Positions 1-5,474 of a stretch of DNA of 5,795 nt are shown piece after piece (position 1 is the stretch's first letter; each line of letters starts with the position of its first letter). The DNA is from Eubacteriales Family XIII. Incertae Sedis bacterium (lineage in GTDB: Bacteria > Bacillota > Clostridia > Peptostreptococcales > Anaerovoracaceae): NCBI GenBank assembly GCA_031287295.1, contig JAITTH010000098.1:1-5795 (forward strand), given 5' to 3'. The position numbers and the translations under genes were made by a program. The notes beneath the pieces were generated by a model. It saw only the letters and a program-made list of their open reading frames with translations, was not told where the DNA came from and searched no databases.

Positions 1-83
1 GAATACAAGAAAACAAGATAATTTTTGTATTATTCTGAAAATTACAACTTTTATTTCTCCGTCCTATTTTGATGATGGACGAC

Positions 84-118
84 AAAAGACGACCGCACAA
101 TTTTTCCGCCGGTCTTTT
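84..118 (-). terminator. possible intrinsic terminator after the hemerythrin gene
   Basis: GACCG (91-95) can pair with CGGTC (110-114), and the flanking AAAA (84-87) with TTTT (115-118), leaving a 3-base bulge. Read leftward, the hairpin lies about 30 bases past the hemerythrin stop and is followed by a mixed T-containing stretch rather than a strong U-run, so it would be a weak terminator. The rest of 1-145 is AT-rich and shows no recognisable gene. An overlapping 14-base palindrome, TCTTTTCGAAAAGA (113-126), offers an alternative fold. Confidence 0.35.
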
Positions 119-145
119 CGAAAAGATGGTTGGTGATACTTCCTG

Positions 146-649
146 CTAGAGATACATAGAAATCTTCGAGTCCACGTTTTTCACGTGCTTAATGAGCCAA
201 TGCGCAACCAAAGAATGGACTTTCTCAAGCAATCCTTCTGTCTCTCCCGCCTTAAACTCTGCGATGAGGGTGTACACAGAAGCAGCGAAATCGTCGTGCA
301 TTTTCTTATGATTTTTGTAATCCGGATACCCGACCGACAATTGCAGGGCTTCTTCGTCTGCAAAATGCTGTGCCGTGTAAGATGCAAGGAATTCTAATGC
401 ATCCGAAAGGAAGATTGCGGATCTCCCTTCCTGAAAAGCTTCGATAAGGTCGCTCGTTAGGCGGAACAATTGCTTGTGCTGGTCGTCGATTTTCTCGATT
501 CCGATTTCATACGACCGTTCCCAAGCAAGTCCATACTTCCACGTGCTTTCATTAGAATCTGTGTTGCTGTGGCGCTGACCAACACCATGCAATCCCACTT
601 CTTCTTTTTTCAAGGATTCTTTCGAGTTATTCATCGAATTATTTTCCAT
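146..649 (-). CDS. bacteriohemerythrin (non-haem di-iron, O2-binding)
   Basis: This is a 167-residue hemerythrin-domain protein. Such proteins bind O2 reversibly at a di-iron centre in a four-helix bundle and are thought to serve in oxygen sensing, storage or delivery in the cytoplasm. All seven iron ligands expected for the family are present: His58 (in DDQHKQLF), His95 and Glu99 (HFADE), His114 and His118 (HKKMH), His155 and Asp160 (HVKNVD). The domain covers about residues 38-167, starting at the typical WKYGLAWE and SYEIGIEKID segments. Residues 1-36 are a polar tail rich in Asn, Ser, Lys and Glu that is not part of the fold. I chose the ATG at 649 because AGGAGG lies 7 bases upstream; an in-frame ATG 30 bases further upstream would sit on the far side of that site. 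There is no signal peptide and no fused signalling domain. The gene is probably transcribed alone. Confidence 0.93.
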   Translation of the reverse strand: MENNSMNNSKESLKKEEVGLHGVGQRHSNTDSNESTWKYGLAWERSYEIGIEKIDDQHKQLFRLTSDLIEAFQEGRSAIFLSDALEFLASYTAQHFADEEALQLSVGYPDYKNHKKMHDDFAASVYTLIAEFKAGETEGLLEKVHSLVAHWLIKHVKNVDSKISMYL

Positions 650-656
650 GAAAATA

Positions 657-662
657 CCTCCT
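657..662 (-). promoter_or_regulatory. ribosome binding site of the hemerythrin gene
   Basis: AGGAGG read on the minus strand, 7 bases before the ATG at 649. It decides the start codon over the earlier in-frame ATG at 679. Confidence 0.85.
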
Positions 663-682
663 ACTTTCCAAGTGCACAAACT

Positions 683-720
683 ATTTTAGCCTCATGTGAC
701 AAAGTAATAAAACGGTTTCA
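683..720 (-). promoter_or_regulatory. tentative promoter region of the hemerythrin gene
   Basis: Read leftward, TAAAAT (688-683) could be a -10 element 33 bases before the start codon. No good -35 is visible at the right spacing (TTTATT or TTTTAT only). Just upstream, TGAAACCGTTTTAT (720-707) matches part of the CcpA cre consensus but fails at its last two core positions, so catabolite control is only a guess. The whole gap 650-824 contains no supported gene and no obvious terminator for the regulator gene upstream. Confidence 0.3.
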
Positions 721-824
721 AGTGGTAAATTTCGGGTGTTACTGTGTTAGACTCGTTTAACTGGTATAGTATTATTTTACACCAAAAAGAAGATGCTGCG
801 ACTCTGTTTGTGAGAAAATATTTG

Positions 825-2231
825 TTACCCCCATGCTTTCGATAATGCCGCAGCAGCTTGGCGCAGAATGTCTCTTCGACAACCGGAAAAACCTGCCACG
901 ACTGTGTGAGTATCGCGATTTTCAGGAACGACAAAAAAACCGGAAATCGGCACAACCGAAACACCGTGGTTTGCAGCGGCAGTCACAAGGTCATCCTCAG
1001 ACATATCGGAGATGCGTAACAATAAGTGAAGTCCGGCACTTTGTCCATCGATCTGAAGACGCCCCCCAAGTGGCGACAAACCCTCTATCAGTACCGCCTG
1101 ACGATTTCTGTATATCTTCCGCATTCGATTCACGTGGCGTTCATAATAGCCTTCCTGCATAAACAGCCTAAGTGTATGTTGTTCAAAGGCAGAAACCGTA
1201 CAGGAATAGAAGTATAACGTCTTTCGGTATCGTTCCAGCAATTCCCGTGGTAGCACCATATAGGCAATCCGCAGCGATGGGGCGAGCGTGTTTGCAAAGG
1301 AATTCAGATAGACAACCTTACTGTTCTGATCGAGGTCGTAGAGTGTCGGAATCGGTTTCAGTCCAAAGTGAAATTCACTGTTGTAATCATCTTCGATCAG
1401 ATATCGCTCGTTTGCCTCGTTTGCCCATCTTAGGAGTGCCTGCCTTCTGCCGATGCTCATGACAACGCCCAAGGGGAACTGATGCGATGGCGTAATCACC
1501 GCAACATCGGCATCGGTCCTTGCCAAAGAATCGACACGCATCCCTTCTTTATCCAAAGGCACCGGATACACCTTTGCCCTCCGGCTTTCAAGAATACGAG
1601 GGATTTTCGGATATCCCGGATCCTCAACGCCAAACGAGGCACCAGGCAATATTTCGGTAATCAGCCCCATGAGGTATTCCGTTCCTGCTCCGATGACAAT
1701 CTGGTCGGCTGCCACATTCATACCTCTGAATTTGTATAAATGAATGGCAATTTCCGAGCGCAACCCTTCATCACCCTGTGGATGTACCGTAGAAAGCAAT
1801 CTTGATGGATCGATGCGCATGTTCGTTCGCATCAGCCTGCTCCACACAGAATAGGGGAAATGCTCTGTACCGATGGTATTGGTGCGAAGGTCGAAGGGTA
1901 AAGCAATGGACTCCGCTATTTTTTCTTCCTCGTCTTCGATGTATTTGATGGGAACCGCCGCCATAGGCGTTTTCCCTCGTTCGATGGGCTCAATCGTGCT
2001 CACATAGTAACCTTGTTTTTCAACAGGAACGACATACCCTTCCGAAATCAATTGTGCATACGCGTTTTCCACGGTAAACCTACTGATGTTCAAATGCGCC
2101 GCAAGTTTGCGTTGCGACGGCAGTTTTTCATCAGCTTTCAACACGCCAATTTCAATGTCGTGCTTGATAAAGGCATAGAGCTGTTCGTATAGCGGTCGAT
2201 CTTTGCGATCTGAAAAAAGAACAGTAAACAT
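825..2231 (-). CDS. MocR/PdxR-family regulator with the PLP lysine replaced by Asn
   Basis: A 468-residue regulator, the usual MocR length. Residues about 8-80 form a GntR-type winged helix (PLYEQLYAFIKHDI, then LPSQRKLAAHLNISRFTVENAY, then EGYVVPVEKQGYYV). Residues about 115-465 form a fold-type I aminotransferase-like domain, used in this family to sense PLP or its adducts. Family landmarks are present: GAGTEY (181-186), EDPGYPKI (203-210), TPSHQFPLG (247-255), EDDY (280-283, whose Asp281 and Tyr283 align with the cofactor ring contacts of GabR), SFANTLAPSLR (311-321) and AGLHLLL (399-405). In relatives the SFANTLAPSLR segment reads F-S-K-(S/T)-L; here Asn314 (codon AAC, 1292-1290) stands where Lys312 of GabR forms the Schiff base. 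The Arg that binds substrate carboxylate in GabR (the RLGF region) also appears as Val445, though that position varies. The gene is intact, diverges from an ECF S-component gene, and probably controls it and itself. The ATG at 2231 is preceded by TGAGG at short spacing (4 bases). Confidence 0.92.
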   Translation of the reverse strand: MFTVLFSDRKDRPLYEQLYAFIKHDIEIGVLKADEKLPSQRKLAAHLNISRFTVENAYAQLISEGYVVPVEKQGYYVSTIEPIERGKTPMAAVPIKYIEDEEEKIAESIALPFDLRTNTIGTEHFPYSVWSRLMRTNMRIDPSRLLSTVHPQGDEGLRSEIAIHLYKFRGMNVAADQIVIGAGTEYLMGLITEILPGASFGVEDPGYPKIPRILESRRAKVYPVPLDKEGMRVDSLARTDADVAVITPSHQFPLGVVMSIGRRQALLRWANEANERYLIEDDYNSEFHFGLKPIPTLYDLDQNSKVVYLNSFANTLAPSLRIAYMVLPRELLERYRKTLYFYSCTVSAFEQHTLRLFMQEGYYERHVNRMRKIYRNRQAVLIEGLSPLGGRLQIDGQSAGLHLLLRISDMSEDDLVTAAANHGVSVVPISGFFVVPENRDTHTVVAGFSGCRRDILRQAAAALSKAWG

Positions 2232-2258
2232 AGAACCTCAAATCTGGTATGTATAATC

Positions 2259-2298
2259 TATATCAAACTGGCAATTGTATACATGCCAGTTTGATATA
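2259..2298. promoter_or_regulatory. probable MocR operator: perfect 15-base inverted repeat
   Basis: TATATCAAACTGGCA (2259-2273) and TGCCAGTTTGATATA (2284-2298) are exact reverse complements, separated by 10 bases. A further direct half-site, AATCTGGTA (2241-2249), matches the AAACTGGCA of the left arm at 7 of 9 positions and begins 24 bases before it. Two direct half-sites plus one inverted half-site in a divergent gap is a layout reported for MocR-type regulators. The right arm overlaps the -10 element of the S-component promoter, so binding could block or reposition polymerase. That this regulator binds here is inferred from position. Confidence 0.75.
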
Positions 2299-2300
2299 CT
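2292..2300 (+). promoter_or_regulatory. extended -10 promoter of the S-component gene
   Basis: TGATATACT is a TGn-TATACT extended -10 element, 42 bases before the ATG at 2342. A weak -35 (TTGTAT, 2275-2280) is at 14 bases, or 16 bases if TACTAT (2297-2302) is used instead. The element overlaps the right arm of the inverted repeat. A near-identical element precedes uppP. The minus-strand promoter for the regulator must lie in the same gap, but I could not place it confidently. Confidence 0.55.
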
Positions 2301-2330
2301 ATTAGGCTAACAGAATGATCGAAAAAATCA

Positions 2331-2336
2331 AGGGAG
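2331..2336 (+). promoter_or_regulatory. ribosome binding site of the S-component gene
   Basis: AGGGAG, 5 bases before the ATG at 2342. It favours this start over the in-frame ATG at 2315, which has no upstream purine-rich site. Confidence 0.75.
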
Positions 2337-2341
2337 ACCCT

Positions 2342-2890
2342 ATGAATCGTGAAACAAAAAAAATCAGCATACCGATCATCACAACAACGGCCCTTATGGC
2401 TGCCATCATATTTGTTGTAACCTATCTCATACGGATTCCGCTGCCTTTTGCGTCCGGTGGATATCTAAACATTGGCGATGCGCCCATCTATCTCGGCGCG
2501 TACATCCTCGGGGGACCGGCAGGCGCATTTGCGGCGGCACTCGGCTCCGCACTTTCCGACCTTGTTGGCGGTTACGTTTTTTACGCGCTTCCCACAGCAA
2601 TCATTAAAGGGACCATGGGACTGGTTGCAGGAATTCTTCTCGCACGGAACAAAAGTCTTCTGCGGTTTGTTGTTGCATCAGTCATCGGTGGGGGAATCAT
2701 GGTCACAGGTTATGCGATCTTCGAAGCCCTTTTCTTTAATCTGAATCAGGCAATTGCAACCATACCCTTTAATTCTGTTCAGTGGGTCGGGGGCGTTCTC
2801 GTAGCATCCGCTCTTTATCCGGCGATTAAGCCAATCGAACACGCATTGTTTGCAGGAGAAAGAAGGAAAAAACCATCCTCGTCTACTTGA
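2342..2890 (+). CDS. ECF transporter S component (vitamin uptake; B6 suspected)
   Basis: A 182-residue integral membrane protein resembling the ECF-ribofla_trS group (formerly DUF1393) of substrate-binding S components. Hydrophobic segments run at about 9-31, 48-73, 77-101, 108-133 and 146-163. Family signatures are GGYLNIGDAPIYLGAYILGG (39-58), the Gly/Ala-rich helix ending in LSDLVGGY (71-78), and PTAIIKGTMGLVAG (84-97). Helix 1 carries the A17-x-x-x-A21 pattern that S components use to dock on EcfT. No energising module (EcfA, EcfA', EcfT) is nearby, so it probably shares a module encoded elsewhere (group II ECF). Substrate cannot be read from the sequence. Family relatives are assigned to riboflavin, hydroxymethylpyrimidine, pyridoxine and others. 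The divergent MocR/PdxR-type regulator makes vitamin B6 the leading guess. A basic tail (ERRKKPSSST) follows the last helix. The gene is probably monocistronic, ending at the terminator downstream. Confidence 0.87.
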   Translation: MNRETKKISIPIITTTALMAAIIFVVTYLIRIPLPFASGGYLNIGDAPIYLGAYILGGPAGAFAAALGSALSDLVGGYVFYALPTAIIKGTMGLVAGILLARNKSLLRFVVASVIGGGIMVTGYAIFEALFFNLNQAIATIPFNSVQWVGGVLVASALYPAIKPIEHALFAGERRKKPSSST

Positions 2891-2931
2891 TGATGTGTCT
2901 TCCCTCATCTCCATTTACAATTCCGGTTTGC

Positions 2932-2978
2932 GCCTCCCAGTTTACGCCTAGGCGAAAGGGAGGCTCTTCTATTTTTAT
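2932..2978 (+). terminator. intrinsic terminator of the S-component gene
   Basis: GCCTCCC (2932-2938) pairs perfectly with GGGAGGC (2958-2964). The enclosed CGCCTAGGCG (2945-2954) is self-complementary and can extend the stem. A T-rich run (tcttctatttttatt) follows directly. It lies 41 bases past the S-component stop and separates that gene from uppP. Confidence 0.85.
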
Positions 2979-3007
2979 TCTATCGCCTGTTTTTATTCTG
3001 TCGCCTC
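2972..3007 (+). repeat. two tandem 18-base repeats
   Basis: TTTTTATTCTATCGCCTG (2972-2989) is followed at once by TTTTTATTCTGTCGCCTC (2990-3007), 16 of 18 positions identical. A short third echo, TATCGCC, occurs at 3011-3017. The array begins in the T-tract of the terminator and ends just before the uppP promoter. Confidence 0.8.
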
Positions 3008-3030
3008 GTATATCGCCGGACAGGATTTCC

Positions 3031-3039
3031 TGATATACT
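3031..3039 (+). promoter_or_regulatory. extended -10 promoter of uppP
   Basis: TGATATACT (TGn-TATACT), 27 bases before the uppP ATG, with no good -35, as expected for an extended -10 promoter. A small palindrome CAGGATTTCCTG (3021-3032) overlaps its upstream edge. The ribosome binding site AAGGAG (3056-3061) lies 5 bases before the ATG. Confidence 0.6.
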
Positions 3040-3066
3040 TTAAGCTAAAGACAAAAAGGAGAAAGT

Positions 3067-3888
3067 ATGATCTTCATCGAGTTTCTGAAAGCAATTGTAC
3101 TTGGCATTATAGAAGGCATTACGGAATGGTTGCCCATCAGCAGTACGGGTCACATGATCCTTGCTGACGAGTTCATCAAATTAAATGTATCCGCAGAATT
3201 CAAAGAGATGTTTCTGGTTGTCATTCAACTCGGCGCGATTTTGGCAGTCGTGTTGCTTTATTTCCGCAGGTTGAACCCGTTTTCTCAACACAAATCTCCA
3301 AAAGAAAAAAGAGACACCATGTCGATTTGGTTCAAAGTCGTTGTTGGCATCGTTCCTGCGGGTGTATTGGGCTTCCTGCTTGACGATTGGTTAGACAAAC
3401 ATTTTTACAACTATGTCGTTGTTTCCCTTATGTTAATTGTCTACGGCGTTTGCTTTATCGTCGTTGAAAACAAGAACAAACGCAAAACGCCGCGCATTAC
3501 CCGATTTTCTTCTCTATCTTATGCAACAGCATTCGGGATTGGCATGTTTCAGGTTCTGAGTCTCATACCGGGCACATCCCGCTCAGGCGCGACTATTTTG
3601 GGCGCAATCTTGCTCGGAACGTCCAGGCGGGTCGCCGCAGAGTTTTCCTTCTTTATGTCCATTCCAATCATGTTCGCCGCCAGTGGATTGAAGCTGATCA
3701 AATTTGGATTTCATTTCTCGGTATCGGAATTTTTCATTTTGCTGATCGGCATGATGGTTGCCTTTATCGTATCCTTGTTTGCCATCAAGTTCCTGATGCG
3801 CTACATCAATAAGCACGATTTTAAGGTCTTCGGTTGGTATCGAATCGTATTGGGTGTTGTCGTCCTCGCCTATTTCATCATCACTTGA
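3067..3888 (+). CDS. uppP: undecaprenyl-diphosphatase UppP (BacA)
   Basis: A 273-residue, very hydrophobic membrane enzyme, full length for the BacA/UppP family. It removes a phosphate from undecaprenyl pyrophosphate, regenerating the lipid carrier for peptidoglycan and other wall polymers; extra dosage gives bacitracin resistance. Both signature regions are intact. The first is E16-GITE20-WLPISSTGH29, holding the acidic pair, the Ser25/Ser26 pair and His29 that match the catalytic set in E. coli BacA (E17, E21, S27, H30). The second is PGTSRSGAT (168-176), with the essential Arg172. A polar loop (about 66-88) and a second basic loop (about 134-147) separate membrane segments. The ATG at 3067 has AAGGAG 5 bases upstream and its own promoter. 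It appears monocistronic. It converges on the dlt operon, another envelope-modification locus, which may be coincidence of order rather than co-regulation. Confidence 0.97.
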   Translation: MIFIEFLKAIVLGIIEGITEWLPISSTGHMILADEFIKLNVSAEFKEMFLVVIQLGAILAVVLLYFRRLNPFSQHKSPKEKRDTMSIWFKVVVGIVPAGVLGFLLDDWLDKHFYNYVVVSLMLIVYGVCFIVVENKNKRKTPRITRFSSLSYATAFGIGMFQVLSLIPGTSRSGATILGAILLGTSRRVAAEFSFFMSIPIMFAASGLKLIKFGFHFSVSEFFILLIGMMVAFIVSLFAIKFLMRYINKHDFKVFGWYRIVLGVVVLAYFIIT

Positions 3889-3913
3889 GTCCAAAGGCAT
3901 GAGATCCTTGGAC
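3889..3913. terminator. hairpin between convergent uppP and dltD
   Basis: GTCCAAAGG (3889-3897) pairs with CCTTGGAC (3906-3913) with one bulged A and an 8-base loop. It begins directly after the uppP stop codon. Neither strand has a T-run after the stem, so it is not a canonical intrinsic terminator; it could still act as a 3' end stabiliser or weak bidirectional stop for the convergent transcripts. Confidence 0.4.
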
Positions 3914-3945
3914 CATCGAAATTGTAGTGCATATAGTGCTGAAAA

Positions 3946-5190
3946 CTACTGATTTGCCCATTCTTTTTCGAAATAACTCTTTTTGATTTCATAACGACGT
4001 GTTGTCTCAGTTTTGTTTTCCAGAAAGGGGAAGCTTCTCTCGTCTATGGCAACCCAACCGCGCCAACCGAGATGAATCGTATCCTGCATAAAATAATCTT
4101 CGCGATATTTTGTTGTGAGATCGAGGATGTTCGTAAAGCCCTGATCTTCAAGTTGAAAACGGATTTTCTTCGCCCATTCCTGGAGCATGTCCTGGGAAAA
4201 TCCGGTATAATCTGACCAGAGACCGTTTACCGGCGGGAGAATGAATAAGACATCCATGTCCAATTCTGCCATTTTTGAAAGCACCAATTCGAAGTCTCCA
4301 AACTCCAAGGACTTTGTATAGTCGTACGATTTTTGTGCATTATGAAGTCGCTTGATGTCCATTGATAAACGCTTTTTGTAGAACGAATTTTTGATCTGGA
4401 AATCATTATTTGTCGAACTCGCCTCACCGATACGCCTTGCAAGCTCATCCAGTTTTCTTAATGAATATTCGTCCGGCAAACCCTTCGTGTACTGCTTTAG
4501 GTCGCGTTGTGGAATGCCAATCCGACCATAAATTTGATCTTCTTGCATGAGTAACTCATATTGTATCTGGCAGTACAGTTTATGGAAACCTTTCGGTGCC
4601 ACGCCCTTTTCCACCTCTCGCAGAATATCGCAAAGTATGGACTGCTGCTGGATAAACCCATAACGAAGCAAGCGCGTCGCATAATATCGGTCGCCATCAT
4701 TCGGTTTTTTCATCGCAATCAAGTTGTCGTACATCTGTAGAGGCGAAAAATACATCTTGAAATAGGCTTCGGGAACACCACCCGGCACAAACCACTGAGG
4801 TGATACGATAAAAATCGCCTTTTTCCCGCGAAGCTCATCTTTCATCGAAATAAGGAATCCATAATGGGTGAGCGATTGCGTTCCGGCCTTCCCGAATAAA
4901 AAGGGGCGATAATCACGGTCATATTTTTTAGCAAGCACCGATGGATGGAATTCGTCGATTCGTCGCAGCTCGGAAGAGCCAAAATAGGGAATGTACATTT
5001 TGTCTTCCATGGTGGCATTTTTGATGTAGTTTCCGATGAGTACATTTGTATGACTTGAAACAGCCACGCGTTCCTTCTCATGAGCACTTAGAGAGGCCTT
5101 CCCATTCGGATACACAAATACAAGCACCACGATGAGGATCGCAATGAGGAATGGTCCACCTTGATAAAAAAGCCCCTTGCGCGTTTTCAC
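3946..5190 (-). CDS. dltD: DltD, teichoic acid D-alanylation protein
   Basis: A 414-residue membrane-anchored extracytoplasmic protein that works in D-alanine transfer to lipoteichoic or wall teichoic acid. Residues about 13-28 are a single hydrophobic anchor after a short basic N-terminus; the rest is an SGNH-like domain. The catalytic motif is G71-S72-S73-E74 with Ser72 as the expected nucleophile, and the C-terminal D370-TIH373 followed by LGWRGW supplies the Asp and His. SPQWF (130-134) and ILPPVNG (317-323) are further DltD blocks. Length is normal for the family. The start codon is GTG at 5190 and lies 3 bases after the dltC stop; its AGGAGG site (5199-5204) is inside the last codons of dltC, so translation is probably coupled. 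It is the last gene of a dltBCD run. No strong terminator follows, only the hairpin at 3889-3913. Confidence 0.95.
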   Translation of the reverse strand: MKTRKGLFYQGGPFLIAILIVVLVFVYPNGKASLSAHEKERVAVSSHTNVLIGNYIKNATMEDKMYIPYFGSSELRRIDEFHPSVLAKKYDRDYRPFLFGKAGTQSLTHYGFLISMKDELRGKKAIFIVSPQWFVPGGVPEAYFKMYFSPLQMYDNLIAMKKPNDGDRYYATRLLRYGFIQQQSILCDILREVEKGVAPKGFHKLYCQIQYELLMQEDQIYGRIGIPQRDLKQYTKGLPDEYSLRKLDELARRIGEASSTNNDFQIKNSFYKKRLSMDIKRLHNAQKSYDYTKSLEFGDFELVLSKMAELDMDVLFILPPVNGLWSDYTGFSQDMLQEWAKKIRFQLEDQGFTNILDLTTKYREDYFMQDTIHLGWRGWVAIDERSFPFLENKTETTRRYEIKKSYFEKEWANQ

Positions 5191-5193
5191 GGA

Positions 5194-5448
5194 TTATCCC
5201 TCCTCTTGAATCTCTTCAAGTCTTGCAGCAATGGCAGCAGGCGTGCCCCATGTCTCTCGGTCAAAAAGAGAAACCGGAACAGCAATACCAAGTCGGCTTT
5301 CTATTTCAACAATCAGTTGAACAACACCGAAAGAATCCAGCAAGTCATTCTCAAAAAGCTGCAGATCCGGGTTCTCTCGCACGGCATCCACGCCTGTCAG
5401 TTCCTCGAGAATGTCTACCAGTTGTAACATCATTTCATTTTGGGTCAT
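5194..5448 (-). CDS. dltC: DltC, D-alanyl carrier protein
   Basis: An 84-residue acyl-carrier-type protein. It carries D-alanine as a thioester on a phosphopantetheine arm, loaded by DltA and passed on at the membrane by DltB. The attachment motif is LLDS39F followed by VVQLIVEIE, with Ser39 as the modified residue, as in other DltC proteins. The sequence is acidic and helical and shows the DltC-type C-terminal helix (WGTPAAIAARLEEI). I chose the ATG at 5448 because AAGGAG (5455-5460) lies 6 bases upstream; an upstream in-frame ATG at 5508 would add 20 hydrophobic and basic residues overlapping dltB and foreign to the family. The gene sits 25 bases after the dltB stop and 3 bases before dltD. 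Confidence 0.96.
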   Translation of the reverse strand: MTQNEMMLQLVDILEELTGVDAVRENPDLQLFENDLLDSFGVVQLIVEIESRLGIAVPVSLFDRETWGTPAAIAARLEEIQEEG

Positions 5449-5474
5449 GATAAACTCCTTCCTACGTTTCCGGC

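Noticed and set aside
113..126. 14-base palindrome TCTTTTCGAAAAGA as a protein-binding site
   Set aside because: It lies past the end of a gene with no promoter nearby and is largely simple T and A runs, so it is better explained as part of a terminator region.
2..136. Forward frame open for 44 codons from the left edge to a TGA at 134-136, possibly the 3' end of a gene
   Set aside because: A run this long is not rare by chance in AT-rich DNA, the translation matches no family I recognise, and it overlaps the terminator-like hairpin of the hemerythrin gene.
692..964. Minus-strand 90-codon open frame across the end of the MocR gene
   Set aside because: It overlaps the MocR coding region in another frame, has no ribosome binding site I can see, and has no recognisable domain.
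825..2231. Aminotransferase as the function of the MocR gene
   Set aside because: The N-terminal winged helix and overall length fit MocR regulators, and without the catalytic lysine normal transamination is not expected.
2252..2257. Perfect TATAAT on the plus strand as a -10 for the S-component gene
   Set aside because: No -35 at the right distance and no TGn extension; it lies between half-sites and would give a longer leader than the better-supported TGATATACT element.
2232..2341. Riboswitch (flavin, thiamin or similar) in the S-component leader
   Set aside because: The leader after the likely transcription start is only about 35 bases, too short for a known vitamin riboswitch; the inverted repeat lies at and upstream of the promoter and suits a DNA operator.
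5151..5450. Two forward open frames of 88-99 codons opposite dltC
   Set aside because: They are antisense shadows of dltC, whose family motifs and ribosome binding site are clear.
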